Origin: Burkholderia stagnalis
GTDB taxonomy: Bacteria; Pseudomonadota; Gammaproteobacteria; Burkholderiales; Burkholderiaceae
NCBI RefSeq assembly: GCF_902830275.1
Contig: NZ_CADESW010000009.1
Coordinates: 124,001 to 188,000 of the forward strand
Length of the DNA stretch: 64,000 bases
Reading direction: 5' to 3'
The notes beneath the pieces are model-generated. The model was not told the origin of the DNA and did not search any database. It saw only the letters and a program-made list of their open reading frames with translations. Below are positions 15,267 through 24,372 of the stretch, one piece after another. Positions within the stretch are counted from its first letter, which is position 1, and every line of letters starts with the position of its first letter. The translations under genes were made by a program, and so were the position numbers.

Positions 15267-17680
15267 CAGTGGATTTCCTTGCGGGCTGGCGCGGCGAGCG
15301 GCGCGAACAGCACCGCGAACACGATCCCCATCGCGAGCGTCGTGCCGAAGCTGCGCAGCGCGGGCATGGCGCTCACGCCGAGCATTCCGAACGACAGCAG
15401 CGTCGTCGCGGCGGACAGCAGCACGCCGCTCCACACCGCGCCGAGATTCGCGGCGTCGCGCTGGCAGCCTTCGCGCAGGAACACCGCGTAGTTCGCGCCG
15501 ACGCCGAGCACCAGCATCAGCGCGAGCCAGTTGAACAGCGTCAGCGGCACGCGCAGGTAGCCGAACACCGCGAGCGCGAGACCGATCGCGAATACGACCG
15601 GCAGCGTCGTCGCGATGCCGCCGCGCACGCCATAGCGCCAGCACAGCAGCGCGGCGACCACGACGAGCGCACCGGCCAGCCACAGCGCGCTGTCGACGCG
15701 ATAGGCGCCGAACAGTCTCGATACGCTCGCGGCCTTGTCGACGAAGGTGACGCCGGGAACGCGCCGCGCGAGCGCCTCGAGCGACGCGAGGTTCGACGCG
15801 TCGACCCGGCCGGGAATCGCCAGCGCCGCATACACCGGCTCGCGCCCGTCGATCCGGCCCATCCACAGGTGGCGGAACGGGGTCGACCAGCGGGCCGCGA
15901 GCCATGCATCGACCGACAGCGTCGCGCGCGCGTCGCGCGCGAACGCATCGATCCACGCGTTGGCCACGTCGTCGCGGAAGCCGGCGTGCGCGAGCGTCGC
16001 CCGCAATGCGTCGCGATCGGCAAACACGCGCGCCGCCAATACTGCGCGATTGCGCGATTGCCGTTCGGCGGACGGCACGAACGCCGAGATCGACTGCAGG
16101 CCGCCCGCTTGCTGCGCGCCGTCGAGCGCGTCCAGCGCCGACGCCAGCGCCTCGGAACGCTGCAGCACGTGTTCCGGCGTCGGGCCCTGCACGACGAAGA
16201 ACTGCGACGTGTTCGCCAGCCCGACCGCATCGCGAATCGCGCGCTCCTGGCGGGCGAGATCGGGGTCGCGCTGGATCAGCAGATGCACGTCGTCGTCGCT
16301 CGTCAGCCTGAGCCAGCCCGGCACCGCGACGAGCACGAGCAGCCCGGCGGCCAGCAGCGCGCGCCGGCCCCCCATCGCCGCCTGCCACCCCGCGAGCATG
16401 CGCGCGACACGGGCGAACAGCCGCGCCGGGGTGCGCTTCGGCGCATCGGTCAGCATCAGCGGCAGAAAGCCCAGCACTGCCGCGAATGCCGCGAGGATGC
16501 CGACCATCGCGAAGGTCGCGATCTGCTTGAGCGCCGGAAACGGCACCCACATCAGGATCGCGTACCCGAGCAGGCTCGTCGCCAGCGCGACGGCCAGCGC
16601 GGGACGCACCGCGGCCGCGCCGCGCCGCGCATCCCACGTCGCGCCGCTCGACAGGTACACGACGAAATACTGGATCGAATAGTCGACGGCCTCGCCGATC
16701 AGGCTCACGCCGAACACCAGCGTCAGCAGGTGCAGCTTGCCGAACAGCAGCATCGTCGCGGCGAGCGCGCAGACGATGCCGAACGCGGTCGACACGAACG
16801 CCAGCACGAGCAGCCGGGGCGAACGCAGCACGCCCAGCAGCAGCAGCGCAATCCCGCCCAGCGACACCGCGCCGATCACGTGCACCTCGCGTTCCGCGCT
16901 CGTGCGCGCCGCGTCGGCATGGAACACCGCGCCGGCGCGATCGACCCGCACGCCGCGAAAACCGTCCGCAAGCGCGGCCTCGGCGTCGGACGTGGCGTGC
17001 CGCACCGCCTGCTGCACCTTCGTCTCGTAGGCCGAGCCGTCGAGCGACGCCAGCACGAGCACGCTCGTCGCACCTTCACGATGGGACACCAGCATGCCGT
17101 CCTCGAGCGCCAGGTTCGATGCCGCCAGCGGCAGGCCGGCCAGCCAGTGCTGCAGCCAGCCGAACGGATCGTCGGCGACGGCGGTCGGCAAACCGTCGAT
17201 CGGCGGGCTGTACAGCCGCTTCGCGAGCAGGTCGGACAACGGCGCATCGGCGCGCGCGAGCGAAGCGCGATCCGCGTCCGTCAACAGGCCGAAACGGGCC
17301 GGCTGATAGGTCGCCGCGATCTGCGACAGGTCGAACGGCGGCACCTCGACCGTCACCGAGCGGAATGCGCCGCTGCGCTCGAGCCGTCGGCCGAACGCCT
17401 TCGCGGCCGACTTCGCGCGCAGCGCGTCGGCGTCCGTGACGAGATACACGGTGCGGCCGCCCAGCGCGTCGCTCAGCGCATCCACCGCCTTCTCGGCAAC
17501 CGGGTTCGCTTCGGTCGCGGGCAGCAGCGCGAGCAGATTGGTCTGCAGCGGCGATGGCCCGGCGAATCGCCACGCGCAATAGCAGGCGACGGCCAACGCG
17601 ACCAGCAGCCATGCCGCCCGCAGCAGCCAGACCCTCGGGCGCCTCGCCGATACGGCGAGCGCGTCGCGCGCCGTCTCCAT
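15266..17680 (-). CDS. MMPL/RND-type exporter of the aryl polyene cluster
   Basis: An 804-residue polytopic membrane protein with the internal duplication of the MMPL family. One helix at residues 18-40 is followed by a large periplasmic loop to about 270. Five to six helices follow (starting VIGAVSLGGIALLLLGVL), then a single helix (ALLAAGLLVLVAVPGWL), a second periplasmic loop, and a second helix bundle (ALWLAGALVVVAALLCW onward). SLIGEAVDYSIQYF and GVGANYAVFLREG are the proton-relay-type helix 4 regions. Family members move lipid-linked products such as aryl polyenes, mycolates or hopanoids out of the inner membrane. The LolA-like gene directly before it suggests a relay to the outer membrane. 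Confidence 0.88.
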   Translation of the reverse strand: METARDALAVSARRPRVWLLRAAWLLVALAVACYCAWRFAGPSPLQTNLLALLPATEANPVAEKAVDALSDALGGRTVYLVTDADALRAKSAAKAFGRRLERSGAFRSVTVEVPPFDLSQIAATYQPARFGLLTDADRASLARADAPLSDLLAKRLYSPPIDGLPTAVADDPFGWLQHWLAGLPLAASNLALEDGMLVSHREGATSVLVLASLDGSAYETKVQQAVRHATSDAEAALADGFRGVRVDRAGAVFHADAARTSAEREVHVIGAVSLGGIALLLLGVLRSPRLLVLAFVSTAFGIVCALAATMLLFGKLHLLTLVFGVSLIGEAVDYSIQYFVVYLSSGATWDARRGAAAVRPALAVALATSLLGYAILMWVPFPALKQIATFAMVGILAAFAAVLGFLPLMLTDAPKRTPARLFARVARMLAGWQAAMGGRRALLAAGLLVLVAVPGWLRLTSDDDVHLLIQRDPDLARQERAIRDAVGLANTSQFFVVQGPTPEHVLQRSEALASALDALDGAQQAGGLQSISAFVPSAERQSRNRAVLAARVFADRDALRATLAHAGFRDDVANAWIDAFARDARATLSVDAWLAARWSTPFRHLWMGRIDGREPVYAALAIPGRVDASNLASLEALARRVPGVTFVDKAASVSRLFGAYRVDSALWLAGALVVVAALLCWRYGVRGGIATTLPVVFAIGLALAVFGYLRVPLTLFNWLALMLVLGVGANYAVFLREGCQRDAANLGAVWSGVLLSAATTLLSFGMLGVSAMPALRSFGTTLAMGIVFAVLFAPLAAPARKEIH

Positions 17681-18351
17681 CAGCGGGCCTCCAGCCACGC
17701 GCGCTCGGCCGGCGCCGGCGCGTCGACGCGCGCCGTCCCGGCGAATTCGAGCGTCGTGACATTGCCGTTCGCGAACGTCATGCCGAGGGTCTTCAGGTAC
17801 GCGCCGCCCGTCATCTGCAGCGTGCGGATCGCCTGCGCAAGCTGCGGCTGGTTCGGCCGCAGCGTCAGGCGCCAGCGTTCGGGCGTGCCGCTCGCGTCGA
17901 CGTCGAACTGCGCGTACAGGCCCGACAGGTCGCCCGCCAGCATGCCGCGCATCATCCGCGACACCTGTGCGACGCCGCGCGCGTCTCCGCGCGCGCGAAC
18001 GAGCTGCCCGTCCGCGCCGACTTCGCGCACGCCGCCGTCGGTGATCACGTAGGTCGCCTTGTACGGCGTGTCGATGCGCCAGACCACGCCCGACGCCCGG
18101 TCGAACAGCAGCGAGCCGGTGCTGACGAGCGGCCGCGTCATCGCCGCCAGCGTCTGGGTCTGCGTGAAGTCGGCGCGAATCGTGCCGCCGCGCGCCAGCC
18201 GCGCGGCGACCTCGGAGACGAGCGCCGGGTTCGCCCGATGCGCGGCCGTCGGCGGCGTGGCCGTGTCGGAGGCCGTTTGTGCGCAAGCGCCGGTCGCCAC
18301 GATCATGCCGAACACGGCGGCCGCCCAGCGACGCTGCCAGGTCACGCCCAT
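17680..18351 (-). CDS. LolA-like periplasmic carrier (pigment cluster)
   Basis: A 223-residue exported protein. A signal peptide (RRWAAAVFGMIVATGACA, cleavage probably after A-C-A) leads into an outer-membrane lipoprotein carrier-like fold: IRADFTQTQTLAAM, STGSLLFDRASGVVWRIDTP, SRMMRGMLAGDLSGL and GAYLKTLGMTFANGN. LolA-like proteins bind lipid tails in a hydrophobic cavity; in APE clusters one accompanies the MMPL exporter and probably shuttles the product across the periplasm. The ATG at 18351 overlaps the thioesterase stop by 10 bases, and its stop shares one base with the exporter start. Confidence 0.82.
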   Translation of the reverse strand: MGVTWQRRWAAAVFGMIVATGACAQTASDTATPPTAAHRANPALVSEVAARLARGGTIRADFTQTQTLAAMTRPLVSTGSLLFDRASGVVWRIDTPYKATYVITDGGVREVGADGQLVRARGDARGVAQVSRMMRGMLAGDLSGLYAQFDVDASGTPERWRLTLRPNQPQLAQAIRTLQMTGGAYLKTLGMTFANGNVTTLEFAGTARVDAPAPAERAWLEAR

Positions 18352-18770
18352 TGCGCCTCCACCCGCTCCGTCAACGCCGGCGGCGACACGAACTGCGTTT
18401 CGTGCGTCGTCGCATCGACCGCGAGCTGGACCGTATAGCCCTTCGTCAGGCGCTCGCCCGAATCGCCGTCGAACACTTCGTAGCCGATCTTCAGGCGATT
18501 CTCGAATTCGAGCAGCGTCGCGCGCACGCGAAGCTGCTGGCCGTAGGTCGCGGGCCGCACGTACTTCAGGTGCGCCTCGACCACCGGCCACAGATAGCCG
18601 GACGCCTGCATCGCCGGATAGTCGTAATCGATCGCGCGCAGCAGCGCCGCGCGGCCGCTTTCGAAATACTTCAGGTAATGGCCGTGCCAGCAGACGTTCA
18701 TCGCGTCGACATCGTGAAACGGCACTTCGACGCAGGCCGTCGCCGTCGGCATCGTCCGGGTCGCGCTCAT
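18342..18770 (-). CDS. 4HBT-type acyl-CoA/ACP thioesterase (pigment cluster)
   Basis: A 142-residue single hotdog domain. The family signature FHDVDAMNVCWHGHYLKYFE near residues 18-37 contains the catalytic aspartate, as in 4-hydroxybenzoyl-CoA thioesterase. VVEAHLKYVRPATYGQQLRV follows. It would release an acyl chain from CoA or ACP, or perform an editing role in polyene assembly. The ATG overlaps the ammonia-lyase stop by four bases (ATGA). Confidence 0.85.
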   Translation of the reverse strand: MSATRTMPTATACVEVPFHDVDAMNVCWHGHYLKYFESGRAALLRAIDYDYPAMQASGYLWPVVEAHLKYVRPATYGQQLRVRATLLEFENRLKIGYEVFDGDSGERLTKGYTVQLAVDATTHETQFVSPPALTERVEAQWA

Positions 18771-20353
18771 GCGGCCTCCGCGCCGATCGGCTCGCACGCC
18801 GCGATCCGCGCGGTCAGCGCGCGCAGCTCGGCCTCGAGCGGACGATCCTCGACGACGAGCGGCGACAGCCGGTTCACGTCGTCGACGAATGCGCGCAGCG
18901 ACGCCGACAGCTGCGTATCCGGCGCGGCGCGCATGCGCAGGCGCACGGCCTGGACCGTCGCGAGCACGTGCGCGGCCGCGACCTGCTCGGTCAGTTCGAG
19001 CACGCGCAGGCAATCGCGCGCGGCGATCGTCCCCATGCTGACCTTGTCCTGGTTGTGCGCTTCGGTCGAGCGCGAGAAGACGCTCGCCGGCATCGTGTGC
19101 TTGAGCGCTTCGGCAGTCCACGCGGACGTGGAAATCTGCACCGCCTTGAAGCCGTGATTGATCGGCGCGCGCTCCGGCGTCGCGCCCGTCAGGTTGCGCG
19201 GCAGCCCGTTGCTGAACTTGTCGTCGACGAGCAGCGCGAGCTGGCGGTCCATCAGGTCGGCGAGGTTCGCGACCGCCGTCTTCAGCGCATCCATCGCGAA
19301 CGCGATATGGCCGCCGTAGAAGTTGCCGCCATGCAGCACGCGCCCGCCGTCCGGATCGATCAGCGGATTGTCGTTGGCGCTGTTCAGCTCGTTCTCGACA
19401 TCGCGGCGCACCCACGTCAGCGCATCGCACACGACGCCGATCACGTGCGGCGCGCAGCGCACCGAGTAGCGATCCTGCAGGCGCCGCCCCGGCAGCTCGT
19501 CGCGGCCCGCGAGGTCCGCGCGAATCCACGCCGCCGCTTCGGCCTGCCCCGCGTGCGGTTTGGCTTCGAACAACAGCGCGTCGAAATGCGTCGCGCGACC
19601 GTCGAGCGCGACCGTGGTCAGCGCGGTCAGGCGCGCGGCGATGCGCGTCAGGTTGTCGGCGCGCGCGAACGCGAGGCACGCCAGCCCCGTCATGACCGCC
19701 GTGCCGTTCATCAGCGCGAGCCCTTCCTTCGGCGCCAGCGTCAGCGGCTCCAGGCCGAGCGCGCGCCACACTGCATCCGCCGCGCGCTCGTTGCCCTCGA
19801 ACAGCACCGTGCGCTCGCCCGCGAGCGCGGCCGCCACGTACGACAGCGGCGTCAGGTCGCCGCTCGCGCCGACCGACCCTTCGGACGGAATGCGCGGCAG
19901 GATGCGGTGGTTGACGAGGTCGGCCAGCCGCTCGAGCAGCGTGAGCCGCACGCCCGAGTAACCGTAGGCCAGCGAATTGAGCCGGGCAGCCACGATCGCG
20001 AGCGTCTGCTGCGCGTCGAACCATGCGCCCATGCCGCACCCGTGGTAGCGCGTCAGTTGCAGCGGCAGCGCTTCGACGAGCGCGGCCGGCACGTCGACCA
20101 CGCACGCGTCGCCATAACCGGTCGTCACGCCGTAGACGGTCCCGCCGCTCGCGAGATAGTCGCGCAGCCAGGCCGCGCCGCGCTCGATGCGCGCGCGCCA
20201 GGCCGGCGCATCGCTCAGCGCGACGCCTGCGCCGCGGCACGCGATCGCGATCACGTCCTCGATCGACAGGTGCCGGCCGCCGATCACGACGGCCGGCATG
20301 GGCGCCGCGCGCGCGGCCACGGCGTCCGCCTCCCTCGTGTCATGCGCGGTCAT
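18767..20353 (-). CDS. Aromatic amino acid ammonia-lyase (HAL/TAL family)
   Basis: A 528-residue member of the histidine/phenylalanine/tyrosine ammonia-lyase family. The A-S-G residues that cyclise to the MIO cofactor are in GSVGASGDLTPLSY. GTVYGVTTGYGD and NSANDNPLI are further hallmarks, with GGNFYGGH after it. The substrate-selectivity segment reads QLTRYHGCGMG, i.e. Tyr-His where histidine lyases usually have Ser-His and the Rhodobacter tyrosine lyase has His-Leu. Histidine specificity is therefore doubtful, and a tyrosine or related substrate fits an aryl polyene starter (4-coumarate). The ATG at 20353 overlaps the previous stop by 14 bases; an ATG at 20365 is an alternative. Confidence 0.87.
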   Translation of the reverse strand: MTAHDTREADAVAARAAPMPAVVIGGRHLSIEDVIAIACRGAGVALSDAPAWRARIERGAAWLRDYLASGGTVYGVTTGYGDACVVDVPAALVEALPLQLTRYHGCGMGAWFDAQQTLAIVAARLNSLAYGYSGVRLTLLERLADLVNHRILPRIPSEGSVGASGDLTPLSYVAAALAGERTVLFEGNERAADAVWRALGLEPLTLAPKEGLALMNGTAVMTGLACLAFARADNLTRIAARLTALTTVALDGRATHFDALLFEAKPHAGQAEAAAWIRADLAGRDELPGRRLQDRYSVRCAPHVIGVVCDALTWVRRDVENELNSANDNPLIDPDGGRVLHGGNFYGGHIAFAMDALKTAVANLADLMDRQLALLVDDKFSNGLPRNLTGATPERAPINHGFKAVQISTSAWTAEALKHTMPASVFSRSTEAHNQDKVSMGTIAARDCLRVLELTEQVAAAHVLATVQAVRLRMRAAPDTQLSASLRAFVDDVNRLSPLVVEDRPLEAELRALTARIAACEPIGAEAA

Positions 20354-22055
20354 GCGGACCTCCATCGGGGCGTGCCCAGAAATCGAAGAAATTGAACCAT
20401 TGATACGGAGCCTTGCGGCAATAGTGTTCGAGCCGCGCCGCATAGCGCTGCGCCCATTCGGCGACGTGCGCGGCGCGGCCGCGGCGCGGCAGGTCGATGC
20501 GTTCGGCGAACGGTTCGAAGTACAGGCGGTATTCGCCGCCCTCCTTCAGGCAGAAGAACAGGTAGACGGGGCAGCCGAGCGCGTGGGCGAGCACGTAGGG
20601 CCCCTGCGCGAACGCGGCGTTCGCGTCGAGAAAGCGTGCATCGACGGTCTTGCCGGCGTCGTGCGCGGGCACGCGGTCGCCGACGATCACGAGCAGTTCG
20701 CCGGCGTCGATGCGCGACTGCATCATGATGGCGGTCTCGGGGCCGAAATCCGCGACCTCGACGAGTTGCTTCGCGAATTCCGCATTCGCCTGCGACAGCA
20801 CGCTGTTGAAGCGCTTCGCGTGTTCGGTGTAGACGATCGCGGTGACTTTCGTATGCGCGTCGCGCAACGCCAGCGCGCGCGTCATTTCCAGGTTGCCCAG
20901 ATGCGCGCCGATCACGAGCGCGCCGCGCCCGCTCGCTGCCAGCGCGTCGAACGCCGTGGCGTCGTCGAAACGCACCCGCAGGCGATCGGCGCGCCCCGAC
21001 CACGCGACGAACTTGTCGAACCCCGCTTGCGCGAACGTCAGCATGTGGCGGTAGGCGGTGCCCCAGCCGGGCTTCGGCAGCGCGCGCGCCGGGCATGCGT
21101 GCCCGAGCCGCGCGAAATAGCCGTGCGACGCGACGCGCGCGGCTCGATGGGTCAGCACGAAGTAGCCGACGATCGGGTACAGCCAGGCGGACGTGATCCG
21201 CGTGCCGAACCAGCGGCAGCTGAGCGCGAGCAGCGCCATGCCGGCGCGACTGCCGCGCTCGGGCATGCGCCACCACGATCGCGCGGGCGTCTTCGCCGCC
21301 CCGCCGCGGCATACCCGCACGAGCCTGCGCGCGAGCAGCAGCGGCGCGCGCGCCAGCATCCCCGCGACGAGCCGCGTATGGCTCGCGCTGATGCGCACGT
21401 TGTCCCACAGCACGTCGAAATGCGACAGGCCATCGGCCGGATACACCACGCGCGTCGGGATCGTGCGGAACGCCAGGCCGCGCCAGTGCAGGCGAACCAG
21501 GATCTCGCTGTCGAAATCCATGCGCGTGGGCATCGACACCGAATCGATCAGCCGGCAAACGGCGTCGAGCGGATACAGACGGAATCCGCACATCGCGTCG
21601 GCGATGTCGAGCGACAGCGTTTCGATCCACACCCATACATGCGTCAGGTAACGGCCATACAAGCGCGCCTTCGGCACGCTTTCGTCGAACAGCGGCCGGC
21701 CGAGAATCACCGCGTCCGGCGCAGCCTGCGCGGCCGCGACGAACGCCGGCACGTCGGCGGCATCGTGCTGGCCGTCCGCGTCGATCTGGATCGCGTGCGT
21801 ATAGCCGTCGGCGCGCGCCGCGCGCAGCCCGGCCATCACGGCAGCGCCCTTGCCGCCGTTGACGGGCAGGCGGACCAGCTTCATCCACGCGGCGTGGCGT
21901 TGCGCCAGCGCGGTGAGCGTCTGCTGCGTCGGCGCGTCGCTGCCGTCGTCCACCACGATCACCTGCAACCCGTGCACCGACAGACGCGCGAGCGTGCCGC
22001 CGATCGCGTCGCGATGGTTGTAGATCGGGATGACGATGCACGCGTCGACCGTCAC
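20340..22055 (-). CDS. Fused family 2 glycosyltransferase / LpxL-like acyltransferase (ApeJ-like)
   Basis: A 571-residue two-domain protein. Residues 1-240 are a GT2 domain: ACIVIPIYNHRDAIGGTL, VIVVDDGSD, NGGKGAAVMAG, the DxD-type IQIDADGQHD, and GFRLYPLDAV. Residues about 270-571 resemble lipid A acyltransferases, with GALVIGAHLGNLEM carrying the H-x4-E-like motif. This combination is typical of APE clusters and suggests attachment of sugar and acyl groups to the polyene, giving a membrane-anchored product. The start is a GTG at 22055 overlapping the upstream stop by GTGA, with a strong GGGGAGG site just upstream. Confidence 0.85.
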   Translation of the reverse strand: MTVDACIVIPIYNHRDAIGGTLARLSVHGLQVIVVDDGSDAPTQQTLTALAQRHAAWMKLVRLPVNGGKGAAVMAGLRAARADGYTHAIQIDADGQHDAADVPAFVAAAQAAPDAVILGRPLFDESVPKARLYGRYLTHVWVWIETLSLDIADAMCGFRLYPLDAVCRLIDSVSMPTRMDFDSEILVRLHWRGLAFRTIPTRVVYPADGLSHFDVLWDNVRISASHTRLVAGMLARAPLLLARRLVRVCRGGAAKTPARSWWRMPERGSRAGMALLALSCRWFGTRITSAWLYPIVGYFVLTHRAARVASHGYFARLGHACPARALPKPGWGTAYRHMLTFAQAGFDKFVAWSGRADRLRVRFDDATAFDALAASGRGALVIGAHLGNLEMTRALALRDAHTKVTAIVYTEHAKRFNSVLSQANAEFAKQLVEVADFGPETAIMMQSRIDAGELLVIVGDRVPAHDAGKTVDARFLDANAAFAQGPYVLAHALGCPVYLFFCLKEGGEYRLYFEPFAERIDLPRRGRAAHVAEWAQRYAARLEHYCRKAPYQWFNFFDFWARPDGGPHDRA

Positions 22056-23740
22056 GCCGCCTCCCCGTAGACGAACGTGCCGGACGTGCATTCGCGCTCG
22101 CCGCGCCGGAACGCGAACCGCACGCGCCGCCGCGCGGCATCGTGCGCGAGACGCAGCGCGAGCACCGCGCCCGGCGGCACCGGCGCCTTGAACTTCAGCT
22201 GGTCGATCGACCGGACCGCGCGCAGCGCGGGGATGTTGCGCATCGCAAGCCGCGTCGCCCAGTCGACCTGCACGACGCCGGGCAGAATCGGCAAGCCCGG
22301 AAAATGGCCGTCGAAATGCACGAGATCGGGCGGCACGCGCAACTCGGCATGCCATTCGTCCGCGTCGCGCCATTCGGCCAGCAATTCGAAACCTTCCGGC
22401 GTCGGCGCAAATGCGCCGGCGATCGCCGTCGCCGGCAGCTTCCCGCGCGCATCGAACGGCATCGCCACGCGAAAGCGCCAGTGACGCGGCAGCGCTGCCG
22501 GATCCAGATAGGCGCCGAGATCCCGGCGCAGCGCCGCGGCCACCGCGATGCGTCCGTCGGCCTCGAGTGCGGCGCGGCCCGCGTCGCTCGGCACGGCCAC
22601 CACGCCGATCCGCGCGCGCGACGTGCCGTCGATGATCGTCGCCGTCGCTTGCGCGATGAACGGATGCGCGACGATGCGCGCCTCGACTTCCGGCAGCGAG
22701 ACGCGCTTGCCGTCGAGCTTGACGATGCGATCCCGGCGGCCCGTCAGTTCGAAGCAGCCGGTGTCGTCGAAGCGGGCCGCGTCGTCGGTCCGGTGCCACG
22801 CGTCGTGGCCGAGATGCGCGGAGCGCACGCTCAGCGCGCCGTCGTCGCAACGCACCTCGATGCCGGCCATCGGTCGCCATGCCGACGTCAGGTCCTGTCG
22901 ACGCCATGCGATGCCGCCGGTTTCCGTGCTGCCGAAGATCTCGAGCGGCGCCTCGCCGAATGCGTCCGCGTAGGGCATCGCGGCATCCATCGGCAGCGGC
23001 CCGCCCGACGAGAAGAACACGCACGGCGCCGGCGACAGCGCCGCGAACCCCGGCAGCAGCGGCCAGCGCATCAGTTGCGACGGCGTCGACACCACGATGC
23101 CGCCGCCATAGGCGGCCAGCCGATCCTGCAGCTGCAACGGTTCGAACGACAGCGCGCGATCGAATGCGCGCCCCGTCGCGAGCGGCCACAGAATCCTGAA
23201 CAGCAGCCCGTAGATATGGTGATGCGGGACACTCGACAGCGTCACCGCGCCGCCGACCCGCGCGCCCCACTCGCGCTGCAACGTGCGGACTTCCGCATCG
23301 AATTGCGCCAGCGTCTTGCGCACTGGCTTCGCGCTGCCGCTGCTGCCCGACGTGTAGAGCGTGATGGGGGCGTCGGCGGCGATCGCACGGGCTGCGGCGG
23401 ACGGCTCGCGCGTCCGGTCGCCGTCCGCGCACGCCGCCAGCGTGCGGTCGTCCAGCAGCAGGTCGTATGCCGCCGCGAGCTCGCCCAGATAACCGGGCGC
23501 GGCGCTGGCGGGAATGACCGTTTCGCATCCGCTCGCCGCGACGGCGAAGAACGCACACGCGAATTCATAGGGATCGTCGGTGCAGATCGCCACGCGGTGC
23601 GCGCCGCTGCATTCGATCGCCCGCGCCACCGCATCGACGCGGCATCGAAACGCCGCGAGCGTGAGACTGGCATCGCCGTCGCGACAGACGACGGCGCGGG
23701 TATCCGCGGCCGCGGACAGCAGCTCGTGCAGCGCGATCAT
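22052..23740 (-). CDS. Fused AMP-ligase / hotdog dehydratase (ApeH-ApeI-like)
   Basis: A 562-residue protein combining two APE activities. The N-terminal 450 residues are an acyl-AMP ligase: ITLYTSGSSGSAKPVRKTL (P-loop), EIFGSTETGGIAWR, WHRTDDAARFDDTGCFEL, GRRDRIVKLDGKRVSL and ARGKLPATAI. The last 110 residues are a FabA/FabZ-like dehydratase with VHFDGHFPGLPILPGVVQVD, including the catalytic histidine of HFPG. In the E. coli system these are separate proteins (ApeH loads the aryl starter, ApeI dehydrates). There is no stop between the domains. The ATG at 23740 overlaps the previous gene by ATGA. Confidence 0.87.
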   Translation of the reverse strand: MIALHELLSAAADTRAVVCRDGDASLTLAAFRCRVDAVARAIECSGAHRVAICTDDPYEFACAFFAVAASGCETVIPASAAPGYLGELAAAYDLLLDDRTLAACADGDRTREPSAAARAIAADAPITLYTSGSSGSAKPVRKTLAQFDAEVRTLQREWGARVGGAVTLSSVPHHHIYGLLFRILWPLATGRAFDRALSFEPLQLQDRLAAYGGGIVVSTPSQLMRWPLLPGFAALSPAPCVFFSSGGPLPMDAAMPYADAFGEAPLEIFGSTETGGIAWRRQDLTSAWRPMAGIEVRCDDGALSVRSAHLGHDAWHRTDDAARFDDTGCFELTGRRDRIVKLDGKRVSLPEVEARIVAHPFIAQATATIIDGTSRARIGVVAVPSDAGRAALEADGRIAVAAALRRDLGAYLDPAALPRHWRFRVAMPFDARGKLPATAIAGAFAPTPEGFELLAEWRDADEWHAELRVPPDLVHFDGHFPGLPILPGVVQVDWATRLAMRNIPALRAVRSIDQLKFKAPVPPGAVLALRLAHDAARRRVRFAFRRGERECTSGTFVYGEAA

Positions 23741-24372
23741 GCGGTCGTCGCTCCGTGTCGGCGCGGCATCACGAACAGTTGCCGCCAGATCCACTCGCCC
23801 GCCAGCAACGCGCCGATCAGCGCATACGCGATCGCGCCGTTGTACAGCGACCACGCGTCGCGGCTCCAGCAGAGCGCGGTATAGACGGAGAACGCGCCGT
23901 TCAGGATGAAGTACGCGCACCAGACCTGCGTGACGCGCCGCGTGTACTGCACGATCGCGGGCCCCGGATCGGGATGGCTGACGCGCGCGAACCGTTCGAT
24001 CATCGACGGACCGCGAACCAGTGTCGCACCGAACGCGGCCAGAAGGCCCGCGCTGACGCACGCCGGATACAGGCGCAGCAGCGTTTCGCTGTCGGTCACG
24101 GCCATCGCCAGCGAGATGCCGGTCAACGCGGCCGCCACGCACCAGTCCAGCCGCGAAAGCCGCCGGAGCGCCGCCGCGAGCGGGCCCTTGCCGACCCAGC
24201 GCTGCAGCCACAGCAGCGCCACCAGGATGCAACCGGCCTGACGCGGCGCCAGGCCGCGCCAGGCGAGCAGGATCACGAGCGGATAGGCGAGCATGAGCGC
24301 CACCCGCGCCGCGAAGGCCGCCCGGCGCAGCAGCGCGGAATCGGTCGCGCGATCGCGCGCCAGCGGGGTCAT
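23737..24372 (-). CDS. Polytopic membrane protein of the APE cluster (ApeG-like)
   Basis: A 211-residue protein with about five to six hydrophobic segments: VALMLAYPLVILLAW, QAGCILVALLWL, WCVAAALTGISLAMAV, ACVSAGLLAAFGATLV, WCAYFILNGAFSVYTALCW and IAYALIGALLAGEWIW. It resembles the uncharacterised COG4648-type membrane proteins that sit between ACP and ligase genes in APE clusters. The role is unknown; assembly or membrane scaffolding is a guess. It overlaps the genes on both sides by four bases (ATGA), so it is tightly coupled to them. Confidence 0.75.
   Translation of the reverse strand: MTPLARDRATDSALLRRAAFAARVALMLAYPLVILLAWRGLAPRQAGCILVALLWLQRWVGKGPLAAALRRLSRLDWCVAAALTGISLAMAVTDSETLLRLYPACVSAGLLAAFGATLVRGPSMIERFARVSHPDPGPAIVQYTRRVTQVWCAYFILNGAFSVYTALCWSRDAWSLYNGAIAYALIGALLAGEWIWRQLFVMPRRHGATTA

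Noticed and set aside
15269-18052. 927-codon plus-strand open frame opposite the MMPL exporter
   Set aside because: Composition is dominated by Arg, Gln, His and Ala with no domains; the minus-strand exporter and LolA-like genes explain the region.
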